From positions 155,026,051 through 155,090,050 of the forward strand of contig NC_134574.1 of assembly GCF_050947875.1 (NCBI RefSeq): 64,000 nucleotides of DNA, in the 5' to 3' direction. Under the pieces are notes generated by a model. It was not told the DNA's origin. It saw only the letters and a program-made list of their open reading frames with translations, and ran no database searches. The stretch is from Dermacentor variabilis. Its lineage: Eukaryota; Arthropoda; Arachnida; Ixodida; Ixodidae. Below, piece by piece: positions 37,601 through 42,500 of this stretch. The stretch's first letter is position 1. Each line of letters opens with the position of its first letter. The translations under genes and the position numbers were made by a program.

Positions 37601-39470
37601 CAGCTGACACTGCAGTTTGGAGCCCGCAGCGAGGCTGCCCCTGCCGCCACCAAGTCCGGTGTGCAGCTGTACATGGAATCAATTAGAGCCACACTGCTTG
37701 AGGAAGAGCCGGGCCTTGCAGAGGACCAGCTTGTCAGCCGGACAGTGGCGAGATTCAGGGCTCTGTCCCAAGAGGAGCGGGCGGTGAGCTTGGATTTGAT
37801 TACTCGCGCCCAGAAGTCTGACGTGCACCAAAGCCATGGCAATATTCTGCCTGGTTGGAACGCGGTCACGACTGCTGCTAGGATGTCCCGAGCAGCTGAG
37901 TTGTACAGCGCTAAAACAGCACTGCTGTTCAGATCCATTTCCACCATATGATCTTTTAGGCACTTACCACTATGAGTTACAAACTCCATCTTTTGTTAGC
38001 CTTAACCATGTAAATCCAGAGAAAGTGTAAGGGAAAATTTAATTCAAATGTAGAAATACAGTAGTAAAGAAAGCAAACAAAAAGACAACTTGCTGCAGGT
38101 GAGAGCTCAACCCAAACCTGCATTACGCCTTGCATGCTTTACCATTCAAGCTTGTGCGACAGCCATCCTCTTTTTTTGTTAGCTATGTATGTGTACAAGG
38201 TTAACCCTAGGAGCGTTAAGTTATTTTCTCTCTCATGGCGTTTGCGCATGTGTTCATCTGTGGGTCACACCACAAAAGCAGTGAACTCGCAAAACCTCTG
38301 TAGTTGTGCCAAAGTTTCAGCACTGCGAGGTTGCCTTCTGCTTCACAGAATAGTGCTACCTTCCGTTTAAGTAATGCTAAACCTGTCGGAAGTATTTTTG
38401 TTGCTGGATGCGCACTCCGGCCCTTTCCAACACTGCAGAAATTGTTAGATGTTGATCATGCAAACAGTATGGCACCCCTATTTCTTTGGCTAGAAACTTT
38501 GGACTGCATCCCAATGCAAGGCCATTTCGTGGACATGCATGCCTTAGACAAACAGACTGCATGTACAAGGCTGGCCTCCCTAATTTGCAGCTTCATTAAG
38601 GAGATTTCAGCTCATATGCAGCAGTATACAGTATCTTCATACTGCACAGATTTTGATATGTGTGTGATTGCTTGTAATCTTGTTGCATCTGTTTCCATAT
38701 AAGTAAAGACAAACAGCAGGACCTGTCCACTGTAGTGCACTGCTGTATGGTAAAATAGAAAATGTGAAACTTTGATTTAGCTCTCATGACATGTTATACA
38801 ATAGTAATCCCTTTGCCAGCAATGTGAAGGATGTTTTGGCCATCATATTCTCGGAACGCTTTACATGTCTCATTGGAGCAAAACATGCTATGGCTTCAGC
38901 CAAAAAGCGAAGTGTTTCACTTATACAAGAACCTAATTTCAGTTAAAGATTGAGGCTTGTTTGTTTCAGCCAAAATTAACTGCACTGGCCCAAGCCTCCT
39001 TTGCAGCAACGTATAAGAAATGTTACCTGTGATTACAGCAGTGGCTAGTACGCTTTTCTGTAGCCCAGTGAAGTATCGCCACAATCACATTTTCAGAAAG
39101 CATCCGTACATCATGCTTTTAATGCACACCTCTAGTTGTATTGTCACAACTTGTGAACTGACTGAAGGCAAAAAAAAGGAAAACTGCAGTATCAAACTTG
39201 CTTTCCTAAGCGTTAAATTTCTGTGCAGAAAATGTCGCTTGTCAATGTATCTGAGCCCGTGGACATGTGCAATTTTGTCACCTCTTCACAACAAAACTGC
39301 ATGTGATGCTGTCGAAGGAGCCACATGGCGCATGAACTATGATCTCAAGAAGAATGTGTGGATTTTGGTGCAAGTTGTCGCGATGGCACGTGCAGGAGTG
39401 GAACAGCCGGGCCAAGCAGCAGTCACAGAGTCCTGTGCGTGCTGCCAAAAGACTTCGACCCGCCGTATGA
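1551..39470 (+). CDS. WDHD1: WDHD1/AND-1 (Ctf4) replisome scaffold, 5'-truncated by window; gene span
   Basis: In the WDHD1/AND-1/Ctf4 family the protein trimerises and links the CMG helicase to DNA polymerase alpha in the nucleus. Twenty exons seen here join in continuous phase: 1551-1659, 3694-3794, 5452-5500, 7231-7320, 7580-7686, [one exon not found], 13724-13795, 14646-14688, 15066-15256, 18129-18374, 20571-20736, 22532-22646, 25609-25711, 28033-28094, 28153-28267, 29024-29140, 31373-31554, 32661-32785, 35179-35255, 37532-37783, 39396-39470. They encode about 799 codons including the stop: the end of the WD40 propeller, an acidic linker, the SepB/Ctf4 middle domain (hallmarks RFMVWNSVGMV, IDVEFHDTSVHH, GSRYPPTLPRP), a basic linker and a C-terminal HMG box. 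Order and sequence follow vertebrate WDHD1 throughout. Roughly the first 110-120 residues lie upstream of the window. The stop is 22 bp from the convergent ERLEC1 stop. Confidence 0.93.
1660..3693. other. WDHD1 intron
   Basis: It contains poly-A/T runs and the TG/CG repeat at 2965-3006; nothing else recognisable. Confidence 0.65.
2965..3006 (+). repeat. TG/CG dinucleotide repeat
   Basis: Alternating purine-pyrimidine run TGTGTGTGCGTGCATGCATG then GCGCGCGCGCG, a potential Z-DNA tract in a WDHD1 intron. Confidence 0.75.
3694..3794 (+). CDS. WDHD1: WDHD1 exon (WD40 blade)
   Basis: The acceptor CTTGTGCAG and donor GTATGC flank an exon that begins in phase 0 and ends in phase 2. It encodes ASSSCDGTARVWKLSDQSC, the D-x-(T/S)-x-R-V-W core of a WD repeat, matching human SASCDGSVRVWQISDQTC. 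Confidence 0.93.
3795..5451. other. WDHD1 intron
   Basis: It contains the small MITE at 3860-4021; the rest is unremarkable. Confidence 0.65.
3860..4021. mobile_element. Small inverted-repeat element (160 bp MITE)
   Basis: The left side CCAACTTTGATATAACATAA and right side TTATAGTGAAGTTCGACTGT are imperfect inverted complements, the right one with the CAGTCGAAC-type pogo-like terminus. It lies in the WDHD1 intron after the 3694 exon. Confidence 0.55.
5452..5500 (+). CDS. WDHD1: WDHD1 micro-exon (WD40 blade)
   Basis: This 49 bp exon was found by phase: the previous exon ends in phase 2 and the next starts in phase 0. After TGTGTGCAG it reads VSKVLGRLAWSPSGDK, matching human SICRLAWQPKSGK, and ends at donor GTGGCG. 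The donor is not strong, but the peptide and both phases fit exactly. Confidence 0.88.
5501..7230. other. WDHD1 intron
   Basis: It starts with the AAAGGGACACTAAAGG repeat; the remainder shows nothing recognisable. Confidence 0.6.
5551..5870. repeat. Probable dispersed repeat beginning AAAGGGACACTAAAGG
   Basis: It starts AAAGGGACACTAAAGGCAGA just after the 5452 exon; a related inverted terminus (GGGTCCCTTTAA) occurs at about 47517. I recall this motif as common in hard-tick introns. Boundaries are not resolved. Confidence 0.35.
7231..7320 (+). CDS. WDHD1: WDHD1 exon (WD40 blade)
   Basis: Thirty codons, phase 0 to 0, between CCTTGTGCAG and GTGAGT. It reads LALPVWSEVRVVPRGSWDQ, the counterpart of human LAIPVEKSVKLYRRESW. 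Confidence 0.92.
7580..7686 (+). CDS. WDHD1: WDHD1 exon (WD40 blade)
   Basis: The acceptor is ATCCTGCAG and the donor GTGAGA; phase 0 in, phase 2 out. It encodes ALSIVAFSGCGKLLAAAT followed by GGQLLVWELSTRQLMHM, matching human LNIVTWSPCGQYLAAG...GLIIVWNVETKDCM. A following exon, starting with one base and ending in phase 0, is required but was not located. Confidence 0.92.
9300..9440 (+). mobile_element. Ruka-like SINE 3' part
   Basis: GTGGTCCAAATTTCCGGAGT, AAGGCGTGCCTCATAATGTG and GCATGTAAAACCCCATAATG are the characteristic 3' half of the SINE; the head is absent. Confidence 0.7.
10209..10690. mobile_element. Family B inverted-repeat element (pogo-like MITE)
   Basis: The left end TACAGTCGAACCCACTTATA and right end TATAAGTGGGTACGACTGTA are inverted complements, flanked by TA. 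There is no coding frame. A further outward-facing end (GTAAGTGGGTTCAAGTGTA) at about 10807-10826 suggests a nested or second copy. Confidence 0.72.
12512..13224 (+). mobile_element. Pogo-like non-autonomous element, family A copy 1
   Basis: It begins TATGGTCGACTTCCAGTAAT and ends GAATCAATAGAAGTCTACTG, inverted complements of each other with mismatches, and has the shared family interior (TGTCCAATCCTAACACGCC; TTAGAATCGGGTAAATACC). No transposase frame was seen. A solo LTR abuts the 3' end. Confidence 0.75.
13225..13639 (+). mobile_element. Solo LTR of an LTR retrotransposon
   Basis: The 415 bp unit starts TGACACGTG and ends CACGTGACA, flanked on both sides by TGTG (13221-13224, 13640-13643). 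It has a TATA box (TATAAAAG, 13461-13468) and AATAAA (13574-13579) in LTR order. There is no internal region or partner LTR in the window, so it is a solo LTR. I recall closely similar sequence as abundant in hard-tick transcripts, which could not be checked here. Confidence 0.72.
13724..13795 (+). CDS. WDHD1: WDHD1 exon (end of propeller / start of linker)
   Basis: Twenty-four codons, phase 0 to 0, between GTTTGCCTTGCAG and GTGAGC. It reads GQLGLVEGIESGSSKEQV, equivalent to human GNLGLLENVCDPSGKTSSSKV. Confidence 0.88.
13954..13985. repeat. 10 bp inverted repeat (CACACGACGA)
   Basis: CACACGACGA and TCGTCGTGTG are exact complements around a 12 nt spacer. The motif resembles the CGTCGTGTCGTC pieces at 42440 and 42540. 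Confidence 0.5.
14646..14688 (+). CDS. WDHD1: WDHD1 micro-exon (acidic linker)
   Basis: A 43 bp exon between CCTTCCAG and GTGAGT, ending in phase 1. It reads ALPEERADGEDDGI, an acidic low-complexity linker as in the family after the WD40 domain. Short length and low conservation lower certainty, but the phase connects both neighbours. Confidence 0.78.
15066..15256 (+). CDS. WDHD1: WDHD1 exon (acidic linker into Ctf4 middle domain)
   Basis: It starts after TTACCAG in phase 1 and ends in phase 0 at GTAAGG. It encodes an acidic run (SDAEEEEDAAVV), then QEAFQPGSTPIHLQHRFM, nearly identical to human QKPFQSGSTPLHLTHRFM at the entry of the SepB/Ctf4 middle domain. Confidence 0.95.
16276..17631 (+). 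mobile_element. Pogo-like non-autonomous element, family A copy 2 (with insertion)
   Basis: Best-preserved termini: TACAGTCGACTTCTGTTAAT at the left, and AATTAACGGAATTCTACTGT followed by A at the right, giving inverted repeats of about 28 bp flanked by TA. It is 1356 bp, longer than the others; about 16520-16975 seems to be unrelated inserted sequence, and a CTATCTAGATCA-type satellite lies at 17308-17395. Confidence 0.8.
17308..17395 (+). repeat. Compound microsatellite (ACTATC / TAGATCACT)
   Basis: Irregular alternation of CACTATC, TACTATC and CTAGATCACTACTAT units, inside family A copy 2. Confidence 0.7.
18129..18374 (+). CDS. WDHD1: WDHD1 exon (Ctf4 middle domain)
   Basis: Eighty-two codons, phase 0 to 0, between TGGGTGCCAG and GTGAGA. 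It encodes VWNSVGMVRAHNT, SSIDVEFHDTSVHHALHRG and GSWDANKEWAVDTLSDGIQ. These match human VWNSIGIIR, AIDVEFHDTSIHHATH and SSWDSSKEWIIDLP. Confidence 0.96.
18375..20570. other. WDHD1 intron
   Basis: It contains the hexamer repeat at 19218-19285; no coding signal. Confidence 0.65.
19218..19285 (+). repeat. Degenerate TGTACC/TGTATG hexamer repeat
   Basis: Repeats of TGTACCTGTA and TGTATGTATG units with point changes. Confidence 0.65.
20571..20736 (+). CDS. WDHD1: WDHD1 exon (Ctf4 middle domain)
   Basis: It starts in phase 0 after TCTTGCACAG and ends in phase 1 at GTGAGC. It reads AVAVGDDWVAACCSSGLVRL, then GGLQKAVW and GPVVALVASGRSLALIFHQG, parallel to human LGQGWAAAATSALLLRLFTIGGVQKEVFSLAGPVVSM. 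Confidence 0.94.
21058..21110 (+). mobile_element. Left end of a pogo-like MITE
   Basis: TATAGTCAAACCTTGATATA followed by ACGAATATAG is the typical CAGTCGAACCT-type terminus. The right end was not clearly identified. Confidence 0.4.
21297..21420 (+). mobile_element. Second SINE family, body-only copy
   Basis: CCAGGACGAATTTTTCTTTA and TTCTGAGAAACCTGTGCAGG match the body of the neighbouring copy at 21525. The head is missing. Confidence 0.62.
21525..21712 (+). mobile_element. Second tRNA-derived SINE family, complete head and body
   Basis: The head GGTTAGCCCAGATGGTATAG has a B box, GGTTCGTATCC, at 21589-21599. The body runs CCAGGATGAATTTTTCTTCA to TTCTGAGAAATCCATACGGG and a T-rich end. It is a different SINE from the Ruka-like copies. 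Confidence 0.7.
22532..22646 (+). CDS. WDHD1: WDHD1 exon (Ctf4 middle domain)
   Basis: It starts after TGAGTGTGCAG, enters in phase 1 and leaves in phase 2 at GTGTGT. It reads EWQSLAVVQYNVGAGVLEPP, then PVPLAERQRLAWAG, matching human LGVQLLEL...DPLPLTRKSYLAWIG. Confidence 0.92.
23708..24473 (-). mobile_element. Pogo-like non-autonomous element, family A copy 3 (inverted)
   Basis: Same family in reverse orientation. It starts TACAGTAGACTTACGATACT and ends with AACAGAAGCCGACTTTATT; the interior GGGGGATTTTCAAGC and CTGATTGCGGTGTTTACCC are complements of the interiors of the other copies. It contains a poly-C run near 24089-24103. Confidence 0.75.
24733..24985 (+). mobile_element. Ruka-like tRNA-derived SINE, near complete
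   Basis: The tRNA-like head (GTAGCGTGGTGGCTATGATA) has a B box, GGTTCGATCCC, at 24778-24788. The body runs GCGCGAAATGCAAAAACACT through CCTTCCACTACGGTGTGCC to an A/T-rich tail, matching the general structure of the tick Ruka SINE. Confidence 0.75.
25609..25711 (+). CDS. WDHD1: WDHD1 exon (Ctf4 middle domain)
   Basis: It lies between GTCGTGCAG and GTGAGT and ends in phase 0. It reads YTDEGSLVYVDSDGVVSILG, then GWNPVCNTRDN, matching human AEGTPCYVDSEGIVRMLN...TWTPICNTREH. Confidence 0.95.
26591..26650 (+). repeat. Minisatellite, unit GGCTGGACATTTA
   Basis: Four copies of a 13 bp unit, two of them preceded by an extra partial GGGCT. It lies in the WDHD1 intron after exon 25609. Confidence 0.8.
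27132..27200 (+). mobile_element. Left-end fragment of a pogo-like element
   Basis: TACAGTTGACTTTCATTAAT followed by a second TTAATTCAAC motif resembles the family A left terminus. No matching right end was found. Confidence 0.45.
28033..28094 (+). CDS. WDHD1: WDHD1 exon (Ctf4 middle domain)
   Basis: A 62 bp exon between TTGCTTTGCAG and GTAAGT, phase 0 to 2. It reads VKSQSDHYFVLGVSETRQQV, matching human KGKSDHYWVVGIHENPQQL. The intron to the next exon is only 58 bp. Confidence 0.95.
28153..28267 (+). CDS. WDHD1: WDHD1 exon (Ctf4 middle domain)
   Basis: It starts after TTTGTTGCAG and ends in phase 0 at a weaker donor, GTGCTC. It contains the family hallmark CKGSRYPPTLPRPVMVVLDF, then GTDSEKGRLE, matching human CKGSRFPPTLPRPAVAILSF. 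Confidence 0.95.
29024..29140 (+). CDS. WDHD1: WDHD1 exon (helical part of middle domain)
   Basis: Thirty-nine codons, phase 0 to 0, between TTGTTGACAG and GTGCGC. It reads EELWRAWCLEDALRRAGEEG, then NRRQLLLLKLFA, aligned with human EQFWRSVIFHNHLDYL...EQQELLMKMLA. Confidence 0.92.
29141..31372. other. WDHD1 intron
   Basis: It contains a 171-codon open frame at 29489-30004 with no recognisable domain (probably chance) and family A copy 4. Confidence 0.6.
30436..31129 (+). mobile_element. Pogo-like non-autonomous element, family A copy 4
   Basis: It starts ACAGTACTTCCTGTAATTCG and ends TTAACGGAAGTGTACTGTA. The interior carries the shared GTGTCCAAAGCAGAAAACTA block and the CCACAATCAGACATTGTGAG block. 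Confidence 0.75.
31373..31554 (+). CDS. WDHD1: WDHD1 exon (helical end of middle domain)
   Basis: It starts in phase 0 after GACTGCATGCAG and ends in phase 2 at GTAAGT. It encodes LDVARLMDSERLIQGAVEYA, then SKSRRLVLAQRVERLLLEQE, matching human VELADLMTQNAVNLAIKYASRSRKLILAQKLSELA. Confidence 0.94.
31555..32660. other. WDHD1 intron
   Basis: It contains the decayed tRNA-derived SINE head at 32255-32365; nothing else recognisable. Confidence 0.65.
32255..32365 (+). mobile_element. Decayed tRNA-derived SINE head
   Basis: TTGCTGAGCACGAAGTTGCA followed by GGTTCGATTTG (a degenerate B box) and a GGGACAGAATGCAGAAATG body piece resemble the Ruka-like heads. Confidence 0.5.
32661..32785 (+). CDS. WDHD1: WDHD1 exon (basic linker)
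   Basis: It reads QDFQTVPPTRKRDLDQANEV, then LKPKPLQLSRKRPADVTCKE, a basic proline-rich linker (compare human PLIPKPKPKQ). It ends in phase 1 at GTGGGT. The acceptor (CAAAACCAG) has a poor pyrimidine tract, so the exact start is less certain, but this is the acceptor that keeps the frame. Confidence 0.8.
32786..35178. other. WDHD1 intron
   Basis: It contains family A copy 5; otherwise nothing recognised. Confidence 0.65.
34064..34846 (+). mobile_element. Pogo-like non-autonomous element, family A copy 5
   Basis: The left end, AAAGTCAAATTTCGTTAATT, is decayed; the right end is AATCAGCGGATGTATACTGT. The interior shares the GTGTCCAAAGTAGAAGGGT and CCATAATCGGATATTGTGAA blocks. Confidence 0.72.
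35179..35255 (+). CDS. WDHD1: WDHD1 exon (linker, NPFK motif)
   Basis: It starts after CTCTTTCTTGTTAG and ends in phase 0 at GTGAGG. It reads SLPTDEHRTTLELP, then TRGNPFKVTK; human has GRVNPFKVS in the same relative place. Both phases fit. Confidence 0.88.
35256..37531. other. WDHD1 intron
   Basis: It contains a partial second-family SINE at 36200-36322; otherwise nothing recognised. Confidence 0.65.
36200..36322 (+). mobile_element. Second SINE family, partial copy
   Basis: GACCAGGATGATTTTTTTCA and TTTCTGAAAAACCCATAAGA match the body of the 21525 SINE with decay. Confidence 0.55.
37532..37783 (+). CDS. WDHD1: WDHD1 exon (linker and HMG box, first part)
   Basis: Eighty-four codons, phase 0 to 0, between CTTAGTCGCAG and GTGAGC. 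A low-complexity linker is followed by the HMG box: SGVQLYMESIRATLLEEEPG, then VARFRALSQEERA. Human has TGFQMWLEENRSNILSDNP and MIRFRVLSTEER. The frame stays open past the donor, so read-through would give an unrelated tail. Confidence 0.93.
37784..39395. other. WDHD1 last intron; probable ERLEC1 3' UTR on the other strand
   Basis: No repeat was recognised. The end near 39118-39395 would be ERLEC1 3' UTR if the - strand ATTAAA at 39118 is used. Confidence 0.5.
39118..39123 (-). terminator. Candidate ERLEC1 polyadenylation signal (ATTAAA on - strand)
   Basis: TTTAAT on the + strand is ATTAAA on the - strand, about 370 bp past the ERLEC1 stop. A transcript ending here would be antisense to the last WDHD1 coding exon. 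Motif only. Confidence 0.3.
39396..39470 (+). CDS. WDHD1: WDHD1 last coding exon (HMG box end, stop)
   Basis: The acceptor CGTGCAG is in phase 0 and the exon reads EWNSRAKQQSQSPVRAAKRL, then RPAV and TGA at 39468-39470. It completes the HMG box (human KVWANKAK) and a basic nuclear-localisation-like tail. The tail is shorter than in human, where about 50 residues follow. The ERLEC1 stop on the other strand is 22 bp away. Confidence 0.9.
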   Translation, partial: EWNSRAKQQSQSPVRAAKRLRPAV

Positions 39471-39492
39471 ACGCACTCTTGTTAGCCCAGGG

Positions 39493-39555
39493 TCAGCTGG
39501 GCAGTCCATACTCGTCCACTTTCTCCAGGAGGCTGCAGACTATGGCCGACTCTAC
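39493..39555 (-). CDS. ERLEC1: ERLEC1 exon 12 (C terminus, stop)
   Basis: It starts after TTGCTTGCAG and reads [20 protein letters not shown] then TGA (39495-39493). Human ends [23 protein letters not shown]. The stop faces the WDHD1 stop across 22 bp. Confidence 0.95.
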   Translation of the reverse strand, partial: VESAIVCSLLEKVDEYGLPS

Positions 39556-42500
39556 CTGCAAGCAGCAATTAAAAAGCCCCCGTTGCGGTCACATGGTGCG
39601 TGTGCTCCTAGTGATCAAGGCTCACCCCGAGAATGTACTCGCAGGTGCGCGGCTCCAGCAAGTACAGGGACACACTGTCGAGGTTGCCCTTCGCCTGACG
39701 GCACCTGCAGTTGGACAGGGGATGCATCACAGGAGCCTAGGCATTCACTCCCCTAAGCCTAAAGTGAATTTTGCGATAAAGCCAATTGTCTTCTCTGCCT
39801 ACGAATGTGACTTGAAACTGAGGAGTGCAGTCCAAACATGGCACTGGAAACCTTCCAGTACACTCGTCAATTTAGGTTAGTGCATCTCAGTTACAAGTCT
39901 GTGGTCTGTGTACAGTTGAAAGACCACTTGCTGTACTGACTGTTTTAGCACAGTTTTCTCCTGTTACTCAATAGGAGAAGGTGACCTATATGTGTAACCG
40001 AGGACCATGCTAAATTTGCCAAACAAATTTTCTTTGTGATGACAAAACAAAAGTGTCCTGTCTCATTGGTCTCGTTGCAAACATTAACACTGTAGCGTTA
40101 AATAAATTTCAAAAATTAATTGTATAGTGGGGTGCGAAAACCACGATCTGATTATGAGGCACTTAATATGGGGGGACTCTGGATTAATTTTCACTGCCTT
40201 CGGTTACTTAATGCGCACCTAAATCTAAGTACACGAGCTTTCTTGCGTTCCACCCCCATCAAAATTCAGCCGCTCCGACATAGCCACTGGGCTGTCACAG
40301 AAAATCACACTGTAGCGTTGGCAGATTGACATGGCGCAATTTGATGGCTAGCACTCAGTGCAGTCCTCACCAGTACGTTTGATCTTGCAAGGTAGGGGTT
40401 GCTTCAAAGACATTATCCCCAGATTTGTGATGTAGTATGTCGCACTAATTACAACTAGATCATGTTGAGGTCTGGCTGTAGTAAATCAATGAGAGCATCA
40501 CAATGCACTACCAACCAGTGGCAGCACTTACTTCAGGAGGACTTCCACTGTGCGAGGCTTGCCCGTGAGGTCGCAGGTGTCCCCAGATCCATAAAAGTGC
40601 GTTAGGTACCTGCAGCAGAACAGCATGCCCTACCGTCTTATCCACCCTCGATACATGTTTTTCAGTGCAACTCACACCTCTATTGAAAAGCCTTTTGCAA
40701 TGTAAACCTTCCGACTCTGGATTCCAGAGGGAGTTTGTTGGGGTTCAGGCAGTAGAAGACTGGCATGCTTTTCAGATAATGTGTGGAATACGACCGCATC
40801 TCTTCTGTTAAGTAAAACTGCACAAAGTGAGATGCAGAATCGACGGAGATGCGCACCCTTTTACGGATGTTTTGATTTGTTGTACACGGTGTGCCAAACA
40901 TCAAGATGTCTGTAAAAGAGTTCTCACACGTTTGGCTGGCTACAGTGCTTGAAGTGCAATTAAGAATTCTGGTCATGCGCCTGCAGCAGGCCGTGGTGGG
41001 AGTAGCATGCACTGCATGGCATGCCATGGTTGTCATGCCATGGCCGTGTTTGATACAAGAGAAACCGTATGAACTGTTCTGCTTTTGGCCTCCGATGGCT
41101 TTGGCAAGCGGGTAAATGCTCGTCTCAAGCACAGATCTTGAGTGGGTTCCACACTGTTGCAATGAGGTGTGGAGCACAACAGAAACCAGTCAAATTTACC
41201 ATTATTACGCTGCTATGTTGCTTGTGCTACAAATCGCCTTTTTTCATGTCAGTGAAATTTTGAGCTTGGGCAAATGTAGCAAAAGGAGTTTATTTTAAGT
41301 ATGAAACTACATATAGCAATGCACTGTGCTGCTGAGAAAGACTAAATAGCTTCATTTGTTTTGTGTAGGTACTTCACACAGTAGCTCAGAATAACTGATG
41401 ACACTTCAACATAATAGTTTCAGGTTCTATTGGCCAAACACGTTTATTTCAATGTGTAGTGAAGTCCAGTTTCGTTCTTCACCCTTTCAGTGGCGTAAAC
41501 GTCTGATGACATGCTGCAGGCACACTATCTGGCAAATATCCCATTCAGTCGTGAGTTGTGCTAGACGGTCAATAAATATGTAGACTTTTTTTTGCAATGT
41601 GCTGCAGAATTGGCATGTTGAACTTTCCCCGTATAGCAATACTCTGAAGAGAAATGGAGCCACCTTAGTTAAAGGGCTCCTAACCACCCTCGAACTTTAT
41701 GAAAAGACAGTCCACGGATAGCATACGCTGCTGCGAACATCTCAGCCAAGTTTTGCAAGGTGTGTGGAGTTCGTAAGCATAGCGTGAAGTCGCCTTTCTC
41801 TCAAGCGCTCTTCTCCTCACTCGTTACTGGACACTATTTCATAATATAGTGGATTTTCACAGGCGGCTGCTATTGGCCAACATCTGACATCAAGAAGGGT
41901 GTCTGGATCAGTGTGCTTTTTCTTACTGTTACTGTGTATATTTATTGCCGAATTTTAATAAACTGGATGAAGTAAGCGATAATCTGGTATCGAATTTCAA
42001 TAATAATGACCTACTTCCGGAAGACGCTGGGCCGCGGCAGCTCGCATAGGAAATAAACTTTGGCCACCATGCTTATTGGTGTTGTAGCCGTGGGGTCTCG
42101 CCAGGTTCGAGTGCTTATGAACGCTCAGCTTGCCAGCACGCGCTCACTCCTGGCTGCTGCTAGTTAGACATCTCGACAGACTTATTGATAGCGCTTCAAA
42201 ATGCTCAAGTTGGATGTGGCTACTATCCGTTGGTCAAGCTGGTGAAACACAAAGCCAGCCCGCACCATGGTCGGACGACCATATGAGTGTGAGCACGCAT
42301 TCAAGCCCTGTCGTGCACAAAGCAAATGCAGCGCATATGCACTACGGTCTGCCGTGACGAGTCCACTGGCTGAGACTGCATTCTTTAAAAACTGATGGTG
42401 GCGCTAAAAGGAACGAACGAACACACGGTGACTAGGGAACGCTTGTCGTCGTGTCGTCATTACACTGTGCAGTTGAGCAAGACTAAACAGCTTCATTTGC

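Noticed and set aside
39020..39880. 286-codon + strand open frame
   Set aside because: The real WDHD1 exon in this area uses a different frame and ends at 39470, and the rest is antisense to ERLEC1 exons 11 and 12. The translation has no family similarity.
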